This document shows, in pieces, positions 43,405 through 55,400 of a stretch of DNA of 64,000 nucleotides. Below the pieces are notes generated by a model. That model was not told where the DNA came from. It searched no databases and was given only the letters and a program-made list of their open reading frames with translations. Position 1 is the first letter of the stretch, and every line of letters starts with the position of its first letter. Position numbers and translations under genes: made by a program. Where the stretch lies: contig NC_088717.1 of NCBI RefSeq assembly GCF_963576615.1, positions 56,313,526 to 56,377,525 on the forward strand, read 5' to 3'. Source of the stretch: Watersipora subatra (taxonomy: Eukaryota; Bryozoa; Gymnolaemata; Cheilostomatida; Watersiporidae).

Positions 43405-46400
43405 CTGTAAAAGAAAGGCATGGAAAGTGAAGGTAATTTAAACCAACTACGTTTTTACGCAAACACACCTTTTCACGCAAACACAATACAAATTTATATT
43501 GCTAGGTACATTATACCATAAGCTTAATAACATTATACAAATACTTGAATGTCTCATGACAGATTTGTGTGCAGATGCAAGCTTCTTTGATAGCAAATAT
43601 TTCATAGAGGTACCAGTGGTACAAATTGACACTTGGTAGCTGAAAAGGGGAGCCACGGTAAGGAAATTCACTGCATGTTCAATAAAACTTTTACTCGAAT
43701 TATTTTCAAAATATTTGTTTGGGCAAGTAGTTGCGGTAAGTTTAGCGATTAACAATAGAAGATGACTATGAAATATTAAGAGTTATCCTCTTTTTTCTAA
43801 TTATGATTCACATAAAAGAGAAAACTCTCATAGATCATATTATTTGGCTAGCAATGGACAATTTTAAATTTTAAGCAACATATTTGTAATTCATTCGTTG
43901 AACTCTTGGTAAATCTTTTCTAAATAAACTATGTCTTGAGTATCCGGTGAGCAGATTGTAAACATCGCTAACAAAACAACGTACCTGTTAGTGTAAAACA
44001 ATGTCTACAAACGATCAAGCATCGATAGTGATAGTAATACTATCGACTATAAACTGATCAAGAAACAACGAAGAAGGTTTTGCAAAAACAGTTACTGAAA
44101 GTACACAACACGCTCTGTTAAATGACAATTTAAGACATGAAACTTGATGTAGGATGAAAAAGCTTAAACAAACCTGCTGTAGGCGTGTCAAAAGTTTGTT
44201 GAACTCTTGATGAAAAAAGACAAAAACGAGCTCACAATCACGTCGAACGTTATGCTCAGGAGGGTTGTACTTGCAGCAGTTGGAGTGAATAAGAACCATG
44301 TCAGATCTGAAGCTTTCCAGGTTAGGGTAAGAGTTTGTCTGGTAAATGAAATGAAAAATGCGCATCAATTGCAGACATTTGATTTTATGCACTTTCTGAA
44401 TGTATGACAACATCTATCAATTGTTTTGTTCACTTGGGTTTCACGCGACAGCATAAATGCTGGTACAATAATTTTATCAGCACAAAACTCTTTAAATGTA
44501 AAACTGGCCAGGAGGAATGCCATGAGAAAGAAAAGCAAGAACAATATTTGTACTTGACAAATCTTGGAGTGAAAACTCCGGGTTTCAACAGGACTTTTGA
44601 TATTGGTTTCGGTGTAAAACATTTTACAGTAAAAATTATGAATGGGCAATCACTCATGGTAGCTAGAATCTTAGAAAATTAAAATTTTCATTAGCGAAAA
44701 GATACCTCATTGGGCCAGGCATAAAAGAATGACTGCTGTTGTAATAGAGTCCTTTAAAGAATCAAAACTTTAAAGTGTGTTTCCATGCAACAAAGGACGC
44801 CAGTGAGGTCCAATGAAGCAAACGTAGACAGTATAATCTAAATACGAATAATTATCTTGAAAATGTGGAACATTTTACCTGATAAAAGTAACAAAACCAA
44901 TCCCATTCTGCTGCCATACAAGCACCCTGTTGTTAAACGAGAAACCCTGCTGTCACACAAGACATCTTGCTGTCATTCGAGACACTCCGATGTCACGCAC
45001 GATACCTCTGCTGTCACATGTGACATTGCTGTCACATATGACACTGCTGTCATGCAAGACACCTGCTGTTACACGAGACACCCTCCTGTCACATGAGACA
45101 CCCTGCTGTCACATGAGAAACCCTGCTGTCACATGAGACACCACGCTGTCACACAAGCACCCTACGTCACACAAGCACCCTGCTGTCACGCGAGACATCT
45201 TGCTCTTGCAAAAGAGACCCTGCTATCACACGGACGCCTTCTGTTACAGTACACTCTAACCACAAAACCTATTGAAGGGTGTTGTGATGGTTACAAAATC
45301 GCTGCAGCTGCAATGAATTCATTATAGTATAACTTGTGCTTGATGTTTTCACCCAAATTTATTAGAGTCGTTTACATTTTTGGCAATAAACTGATACTAG
45401 TAGACGAACAGACAAAATGGCAAACACTAGCAATTTTTCGCTTATATCCATGACTTTTATCAATAAAAACCATCAAGGCTGGAAAGACTACAGGACTAAT
45501 TAAAAAAATATTTTGAATTATCATACTTACAAATACAGTGTGATTTGAAGTATCGATTTTTTATTTATATCATTCATTTTGCACTATTGTAAAGACAGAA
45601 ACATTAAAATAAAGGCTGGTATTTGAATCCATAACAGTCTAGCAACTATGGAAGCTGTCTAGCAACTATGGAAACTGTCTAGCAACTATGGAAGCTGTCT
45701 AGCAACTATGGAAACTGTCTAGCAACTATGGAAGCTGTCTAGCAACTATGGATGCTGTCTAGCAACTATGGAAGCTGTCTAGCAACTATGGAAACTGTCT
45801 AGCAAGTATGGAAGCTGTCTAGCAACTATGGAAGCCGTCTAGCAACTATGGAAACTGTCTAGCAACTATGGAAACTGTCTAACAACTATGGAAGCTGTCT
45901 AGCAACTATGAAAACTGTCTAGCAACTATGGAAGCTGTCTAGCAACTACGGAAGCTGTCTAGCAACTATGGAAGCTGTCTAGCAACTATGGAAACTGTCT
46001 AGCAACTATGGAAGCTGTCTAGCAACTATGGAAACTGTCTAGCAACTATGGAAACTGTCTAGCAACTATGAAAGCTGTCTAGCAACTATGGAAGCTGTCT
46101 AGCAACTACGGAAGCTGTCTAGCAACTATGGAAGCTGTCTAGCAACTACGGAAGCTGTCTAGCAACTATGGAAGCTGTCTAGCAACTATGGAAGCTGTCT
46201 AGCAACTACGGAAGCTGTCTAGCAACTATGGAAGCTGTCTAGCAACTATGGAAGCTGTGTAGCAACTATGGAAGCTGTCTAGCAACTATGGAAGCTGTCT
46301 AGCAACTATGGAAGCTGTCTAGCAACTATGGAAGCAGTTTAGCAACTATGGATGCTGTCTAGTAACTATGGAAGCTGTCTAGCAACTATGAACGCTGTCT

Positions 46401-49400
46401 AGCAACTATGGAAGCTGTCTGGCAACTATGGAAGCTGTATAGCAACTATGGAAGCTGTCTAGCAAGTTTCATAGTTGCTACAATACAAAAGTTGCTAGAC
46501 CATGATAACTTCTTATTACTTATCGCAGCCATAAAAAAGCATTGCAATATGTTAACCGAGTATAAATTTAACCATATCTAAACCGCGATTGAGCCTATCT
46601 CTACTATAGCCATAACGAAACCACAGACAAATTAGCTGGAGTAGCCTATAAAAGAGTACAAGGCTTGAGAGAAGGTCCTGTCCACACTTCACTCTTCAGT
46701 AGCCACCTTAAAACTTGTAAAGATACAATGATAAATAATACAATAAAGATAAAATGAGACGGGCATGTAGCCATACCTCTAATTTACGTTTTATTGTACC
46801 AAAGTCCATTGGCTGTGTGATGACATCAGAATAGCCTGGAGCCTCATCGTCTGAGACTGGTTTGAGGAACCAAGCGGCAGCGCCATGCTCTCCCTTATTA
46901 CGGTTTGAGCCTCGGAAAATCATAACTCTCTTGAGCAAACTTGAAATATAGAAAATAACATAATCAATGGGGAGCATAGGGAGAGTTGATGAGAAAGCAT
47001 GACGATAATAGCCAGATCGTAGAATGACTAAAGTACCCAGTGCATGTAAACTATGTTTCTCATACATCTCCAAAGCCTCACGGAGTACAGTTAAACCTCG
47101 AGATATGAAGTAAACCCCATTTACTGTTTGCTTCTTACGTAGAAAATGTTGAATGTTAGTGCAAAGAATTTTTTTATAGAAATCTATTGCATTTTGCTCA
47201 ATTCTTTCTACACCCCAAAAGCAGTGTAGCAATAAACAGTTAGTTAATGACATAATACCTTCAAAGAAATCGTGTTTTAAAGCCAAAAATTAAACGTGAA
47301 AAACTAAATTATATGTAAGAAACCAAATGAATTAACAAATGAAAAACCACTTTTGTAGTCACCTCGCTTTTACACAAAAATAGGCAAAATGAAACATAGC
47401 CTTTGGTGATACAGGAGATGGATGGTGTGTAGGTAGAGGTCCCGAAAGAAATAGAAGGCTAGTTTAATTTAGAGTAAGGGAACTTTATTTACAGTGATAT
47501 TCTTTATATATTTGACTTTCATCATTAATTGTGACAGTTAGCCTCTCAAATTTGACTTGTTTCCAGCTCTCTTCCTCATAATATCTACCAAACAGCTGAG
47601 TAAAGTTTATGGAAGGATGCTTGCTCATTCTTTATTATTTGTCATCTTAATTAAAGAAAATCATTGACTTCTTCCTTTTTGATACTTACCATACACAAGA
47701 GCCTATTGGAGACCAATGATGTTAAAACTAGTGCTGCACGACAAAACAATACGATTTGATGTGACGATATATTTCAGTGGATGATTTTATATTTGGTCAG
47801 TTTTCAAATCGATATGAATATCAAACCGTTATGTTATCAAAATATCGGCTCGTTTTATTTGGCAAAATTGGAGTTGTCTATTCTCCTTATTGTAAAGAGT
47901 GGACCACTCCTTTTTTATTTTCCAACCGATATTAACCAATATCTTTTCATCTTTTCCTAACGCTATATGTCAAAAGAAGACAACTCCAATGTTCGATATT
48001 TTTCGATATTCAATATATTTAGAGACCAAATAATCAAATTTACATGCAAAGATATCGTGCAGCACTAGTTAAAACTAAAAACTAAAAAAAAAATGTGTGT
48101 AGCAATTTTTAGTATTATTCTACCAACGTAATAGCAAACTACCTCAAAAAGATTTGCATGCCTACCTGTATGTACTGACTAACAAAACTGCAATGGTTCA
48201 ATCAAATTTGGAGTAGTATGTTGAGATAAATATTTGGCGAAATTTTACTTCATGTCAAAATATTCTATGATGATGTGAACTATACGTACATCAAATGTTG
48301 GTGCACCGTGCAAGGCTTGCATGACGAGTGCTTTATCTGAGCATTGCATGACAGGTGCTTTATCTGAGCATTGCATGACAGGTGCACCGTGCAAGTCTCG
48401 CATGACAAGTGCTTCATCTGAGCATTGCATGAAAGGTACTTCATCTGAGCATTGCATGACGAGTGCTTAATTTGAGCACTACACAGCAAGTGCTCATTTG
48501 AGCCTTGCATGGCAGGTACATATTCTTAGATTTTCATTGCAAGTGCATCGCAATGATACCTATATGCGACCAAATTAATTGTTTTATAAATCTCAATAAC
48601 ATACAATGTTGTCATTGATAACAGCATTGCCAATGAAAACCTGAATAAAAGCGTAAACTTGAGTAACAGTTTATAGGGGGAGGGGGGTAATGCGATGAGT
48701 TGCCCTTAGGACTGTGTTCAGTATCTTCAGTCCCACTTTTTGTGAGACACGGTATTCCATGGGTGATGGCGTGAGACACGGTATTCCATGGGTGATGGCG
48801 TGAGACACGGTATTCCATGGGTGATGGCTTAGGAGATGCATGAGAATCAAGCTTAATGTCTATGGTTTTGTCAACAATTCCATGTTTGCCATGTGAAACA
48901 ATATGACTAGAAGAGCCAGATGCATACACAATCTTTCTAATAAACAAAAATTCGTAATCACAAATTGTTCAGCATAAACCAAGAAGCAGATTGCAGGGAT
49001 ACAAATCAGGTGCTAGAAGAATGGATTAGGTGAATGCATGCATACAATAGCCGAGTTTTATTCTGATGTGTAACCCGTGTGCGCCCTGTAACCATCATCT
49101 AAAAAAAATCAAAGTCTATTCCAAACTACAGTTTCACACCTGCTAATAGCAACAATTTTCTATCCGGCTATCAGTCGAGAAAACCAGAAAGGGTTAAACA
49201 GCCTGTTGAGGAGCATGCAAAACAGCTCATAAAACAACTGGATGTTTCACTGTCTTGCTGTACTGCTCAATGTATAAGAGCTTACCCGAGGGCCGCCTTT
49301 GACCAGGAAGGCGACTGATCAGATCGTCGACGTCTTTTCCTCCCTCGTCTCACAACCTTCTCTGTACCTTGATTTATTAGGACTGCCTCATTCGTACTTT

Positions 49401-52400
49401 CATCTTCATCACTCTCTTCCCCTTGACTTGTCTGAGCAGAAATAATTACTATCTAACTCACTAACGTAAAGCATTGAAGTTAAAATGTTGTTAGCATAAA
49501 CTTCAATAATTTTCTGCCAACATGGCAAGAGTTGATGTTTATTGCCCAACATCCAACTCTGTTGCGCAATATTGAGCATTGCAACAATGTTAAATTAACT
49601 GTCCAAATTTCACCAAGTTTTCTATGCCTATGAAGCATTGTGCTAGGGAACTAATAGATTTTAGCACGATAATGTACCAGTAGAAGACTATGTGAAGGCT
49701 TACCGGGCCATTAGAGAAGGAATGACCACTGTCAGCTAACCAATCCTCTGCATCTTCCTTTTCCTGAGAGCACTTGCTACCATTGAGAATAGGAGAAGAA
49801 ATTTCAAATGAAGTGTTTGTGATTTCCAACTTTCCCTCTTGAGATGCACTTGAACTAAGATTTACTGTGGAGCAATCTGTTGTGATTAACACAGTTTCTT
49901 CAGATCCGTTAGATTTGGATTGATTAGAAACACCAGAGTTTATGACAGATGCACTGCTTGAAGTTGATTCCGAATCAACAGACAACATTGCTGACAATGA
50001 ACGACTGCTTCGTGGCCGATACACTCGCTCAAAGTTACGCCTTGCAATTAATGGTGGAGAAGAGTCCGACAAAGAATCGTCCGATTTTGTGTCAACGGTA
50101 GAGTATGTAAAAAATTCATGAGGGTTTTCACCGACAGCTTTGCCATCTTCGCTAATAGTTGCATTATCTAAGCTTGAATGGCTAGGAGAACTGACTAAAG
50201 ACGTAGGTTGTGTAACATTTTTGTCCTCAATTTCAGCATTATTTGATTTTGCTTGGGGTACGGCAAGTAATTCATGAGACACATTGGTGCCTTCGTCTAA
50301 ATTTTTGGATATGACAGTCACTGCGGCTATATCATCGAAAACATTAGACACCAGAGCGATATCCTTACTAGTATCTGTCATGGTAGGAGAAGCCACACTG
50401 GTAGTGATATCAGCTGAAACAGCAACAGATGTTTGATCCTTTGCATCTATAATGGCAGTTTTTGCTGGTGAAGTCTCCTTTTCTTTTGATAGTGAAGTCG
50501 GTTCTTTTACTTCGGACAATCTCGTGAAAGGTGCATCGGTATGTTTTGGACTGTTACTTAGCTCGCTACTGCTACACCGCTCAGTGTTACATCTATCGAT
50601 ATCTTGAGAAGCACTGATCATGCTGTCTGGTTCATGCATAGGATTTTCATGGATACTACCTAAACCAGCTAGTGCTACTGTTTCTTGATCATCAGATACA
50701 CAATAAGCAACTGTTAGTGTCTTATTAGTCCCGCTCTCCGATAGGTCACTACATCCAGGAGATGTTTGACATTGATCTTTGATTATGCAAGTCTCAAGTT
50801 GTGAGGATTTTATGTCTTTGTTTTCAGTAGTAGCACTGCTGTTAGAATTTTCCGAAAGCTTGTCTGCGCATTCGTCATTTTTTGAAGAATTCTCATACTC
50901 CGAATGAGTAATATGTTTGTTGGACTGTAATTCATTTTCTCTAGATACTGTTTCACATGACGAATTACTACCAGTACCATCAGACTCTATATTAGTCGCT
51001 ATTGAAGGGCTTTCTACTCTAGCATGATTGTTGTGTTGTTGACATGCTGAATGATCTAACTTTTGAGTTTTATCATCGGAGATATCCATGTGTTGTGAAA
51101 TCTCTTGATATACACCATCTACATTACATGAAGCAGATTTGACCTCAGAAACTGACTCAGCAGAACATTCTGGACTTGACATTGTTGAAGATGAAGTAAT
51201 ATGGCCTGCAGAAGAATCAGTAGCAGTGGTAAGCATTTCAGATAAATTTCCAACTTCTTCCTCCTGACACGATGATGCTAGAATTTGGCTTTTGTTATGC
51301 AATTGATTTAGTGATGTGTCCAATGTGCGAGATTCCGAATTCGATTCAATTGTCCGATTACTAGTGAACAAAGTACTGATTACACAGGGTTGCTCTGAGG
51401 CAGTTTCGTGCACGGATAATTCTGAATTTGGATCAACTGATGCTGAATTTGTCAGAAAACCTGGCTCAGGGGAAATTGCAGGCATTTCCAGACATGGCTT
51501 GGAATGTGGACTCAGACTGAGTTGCATGAGTTCTTCTGCATGAGAGCTTTGAGGAAATGAAAAAATAGCCGAAGACTGACTGACCTCAACGCTGACTGGA
51601 AGAATTTTTGTGGACACCTCTTCTAATAAAGTATGAATAGTTTTCATACTTGTAGTTGTCATGTGACATGATTGAGTTTGCAAGGAATCACTGCTCTTTG
51701 AATTTGAACACGTAGCCAACTCTTTAGCATCCACATTTATTATTGGGGTATGTGACACGTGGTCAGAAATCAATACACCTACAGAATTGGAGGAGAGGTC
51801 AGTGTGAGTTAGATCTGCTGTAACGGTACATATCTCAGTTTCTATGGAAATTTTGGCAGGATCTGCTTTTGAATCAATAGCAGCTGATTGTGATGCAGTC
51901 GACTGTGACAAATCTTCAGTGCTACATTCAATTGAATTGCTGGAAGGTATTGTGGCTAAATGTGCTGTTGTTTGAGCATTTACCGCTGCATCATCCTTAA
52001 GCTGAGTCGCCTCTGGAATGGTCGACTCAGCTGATGCTATGTTTTTATTCGTTTCAATCTCCCATGGTAGAATATTCGATCGAGGTGTTAACTAAAATAG
52101 ACAAACTATTATAGAAATTTCATTTTCATAAAACCCAATTCTCATGAAATATTATTTGCAAAAAAATCAACATGAAGAAACTGATCCTGAAAAACATCCT
52201 GCAAAACAAAAATATTTTCATGTAACGCCGGTAAAAAATATGTGCCATACTTACCAACTTAGAGGACTTGCCCTTGGCAAGAAAATCTTTAGGTTCAAGC
52301 TTACTGGCCTTCAACAGATTCTGTCTAAATAATTCTGTGTCTGACTGGATATTGTTGATGTTACATATTTTATTTGACTCTTCGTGAATGGACTCCGCGG

Positions 52401-55400
52401 TGGTCGAATTTGACAGAATACTTTTCATCTCTTTTCCAGGGGGAAGTGCATTGCATTCGGTTGCAGCTAAAAATGGCTGGTGGGTGGAATTATTCTCGCT
52501 AAGTGAATCAGGTGACTCAAAGTCTGATGACGCTTCAACGATAAGTGACTGCACTGCCGATAATTCTACATCGGCAGCAATTGTAAGAGATTCATGTTCT
52601 GGAGGAGCAACTGCAACCTCAGCGCTAGTTTGCTCTTGTTGTAAAGAAGCTGCTACTTGAGCAAAGTTAAGCAGTGATGTTGAGATTGCCGAGTCTGTAG
52701 GTGTTTGTACCAAAGAGTCAACGAGCTCTGCGGACGGTTCTTTAACTGGTGTATTTGGCTGTCCTATGCCAGGGGGTAAGATGAGTATTTTAGTATCAAT
52801 AAATGGTGGAGATGAGATGCTGCTCACACGAGGCTGAATATCAACATGTTTAGGGTTAGTCTGAGTGCTCGGTCGAGATTTTATAGTCAAATGGGGTCGG
52901 GTGACCGATGCTGAGCTATTTGTGAGCAGACTAGAGCCACTTGGTGTTACAGGTAAAATTCTAATAAGCTCTTTGCCCTTGGGTAATATAGCTTGGGTAC
53001 CTTGAGGTGCAAGAGGAGCAGCAGTTATCGAATTAGATATGCATGCAGTGGGTGTGTGCTCCCTTGTTGTCTGCGCCAACATATTGGAAGCTTGGGCAAT
53101 AAGCGTGGTGGCAGTGTCGATAACCGAATTTTCTTTTGATAACGGCAGAGCGTATGACGATGATACAACATTGGTGCTGATAGATGTGGATGTTGGTAGA
53201 AAAGGCAACTCCCCACTTAATATTGCTGCACCTGTCCAAACAATACATGTCGCAAATATTACGTAAGAAACAGGAGTATGGTACTACCAGACTTTCCTTC
53301 ATAGAGTAATGATGAAGATACAAAAAGTGTTTTTAGGATATAGATTAGAAAATAACCTTGTGAAAGCTGATAAACTCCCGAAGTGTTATCACCTCGATTG
53401 CTACTCCAAATGGGTGGCTCTTCAATAGATGATGTGGGAGTGGTCACCGTAGAAGCAACCACTGGCTCATCTTCATCTATGAACTCGTATGGATCCAAGT
53501 TGATGTCAGCCTCAGCGAGGGCGCTTGAGAAAATATCTGCAAGTGGTAAAGACTAGAAAAGTTAATGTGATATTTACACTCCTGATGATATATTATTTAC
53601 ATGCTGTGCTGGACATTAATAAAAGCAGAGACAATTTTCAGAATGCGAACCGATTTTAGGAGGAGAAGTAGGAGAAAGAGCAGATGCGGAGCTGTTAACT
53701 GTATTTGTAGAGACAGCAATTGTGCTTGCTGTAGTGAACACATCGCCGGTTGACTGTAACCAAGTCGGAGTTGTTTTTCCACTGCACGTAGCTGTAAAAC
53801 CATTGAAACATAGATGACAGAAAAGTGGTTTTTTATCGAATGCTAACAGGTTTTTCCTGCAAACTAGATTTAGCAGCCATTTGGAAACCTTTTACTCTTA
53901 AGCAAAGTTTTTCTATTTACTCCTTATTTCCTTCTTTTTCTATTCCATACGGTACTCTCTTCAACTCCAGACTCTTTTCTCAACCCCACCCCATATTTCC
54001 ATCTCTACCCCACACTCCCAACCGCACCACATATTTCCATCTCTACCCCACACTCCCAACCCCACCACATATTTCCATCTCTACCCCACACTCCCAACCC
54101 ACCCCATATTTCCATCTCTACCCCACAGTCCCAACCCCACCACATATTTCCATCTCTACCCCGCACTCCCAACCCCACTCAATATTTCCACATCTACCGC
54201 GCAGTCCCAACCTCGCTCCATATTTCCATCTCTACTCCATACTCCCAACCCTACTCCATATTTCCATTTTACCCGATACTCACACCTCCACCCCATGTTT
54301 CCATCTCTACCCTGCATTCCCAACCCCATATTTCCATCTCTACCCTGTGCTCCCATCTCTTCCCATCCTCATGCTATATTCTCGTTTCTACTTATACACC
54401 CTTCCAACATACACAATCACCACTTGATTTTCCCTGCCTTTCTAGCCCAAAACTAGCTTTAAGACCTTGTGGTACAAAATACTCTGAACTTAAAAAAATC
54501 CCTGTCTTTTTCCTACCGGAGGTGGTTAATGAAGATTGCAAAATTTTTGGTTTGTCTGAAGAAGATATGGGAGTGACTATGACTTGACTATGACTCCTGT
54601 TTCCTCCAGAAATAAAGGAAGTTCTTGGGAAGAAATCTGAGCTCTATAACAGAACACCGAATAAACAAATTTTCATGGTAAAACAAGACTATTAGAGTGG
54701 CAATGAAGAGTACAACAATTTAAGAAGTCGTCTGATCTTACCCTAAACCATTAAAACTTCTCCATCAGAAAACCGCACTCAATCGTCTGATTATAACAGA
54801 GAAAACTGTGATATTCAACTGCTTCAATAGACGCATACTTTGGCTTTAAGATATGAGCAGCTAGATATTGGCAAACTATGCCATATAGATACACTGATAC
54901 AGTGTACAGATTCTTCAGCTTTTGAGACTCAACCAGTTCACTTGAAAGCTCCATACAGAAGTTATAAAATGCTATGAGCCTTACTGTTGTTGTTCTGGAA
55001 CTACCACTTGATTAAAATACTCTCTAAACATTCCAGGTGCATTTTGGAAGTTCAGCATCGATAATTTTACGTCGACAACTACTTTTGTTGGTCATTTGAA
55101 AGAAAACTATAGAATGATTAAACTATTCCTAGCCTTATAACTGCGGTATCATTTTGCACTTCATAAAACCAAATTGTACTGACTTACTATGCCCACGTCT
55201 GTTGGCATGATGCGTCACAACTCTAAAACTGTAGCAATAGTCACCTTGACAAATCAATGCTGATGCAAGCAGTTTTAGTATTGAAAATACGCAGCAGGCG
55301 GAGGTTAACAGCTCTGAGAGGTTTACCAGCAAGAAAATATTTTTTAGACATTGACCACTTTTGATACTGGTGCACAGGTAAATTGAAGTGTCACTATAAC

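Larger units (their letters stand above)
44339..46776 (-). other. EMSY-like intron 15
   Basis: 2.4 kb, dominated by two minisatellites (44,925-45,245 and 45,641-46,460). The ORFs here are repeat or shadow reading frames. Confidence 0.6.
46940..49285 (-). other. EMSY-like intron 14
   Basis: Holds a hAT MITE, a 27-bp minisatellite and a three-unit 29-bp repeat. The 192-codon ORF that overlaps exon 15 extends into this intron only by chance. Confidence 0.6.

Noticed and set aside
45641..46460. Regular 20-bp array as a possible CRISPR
   Set aside because: Directly abutting units without spacers, in a eukaryotic intron.
43354..46939. A separate BRD8-like gene downstream of EMSY
   Set aside because: No start exon or promoter was found for it, and the phase-2 junction from exon 14 supplies the missing start of the bromodomain.
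48245..48510. Minus-strand repeat ORFs with CNAQIKHSS-type units
   Set aside because: Produced by a 27-bp satellite whose period preserves frame; no usable splice sites in phase.
53825..54427. 200-residue plus-strand ORF (Pro/Thr/Ile-rich repeats)
   Set aside because: Carried by a 38-bp minisatellite in an intron of the EMSY-like gene.
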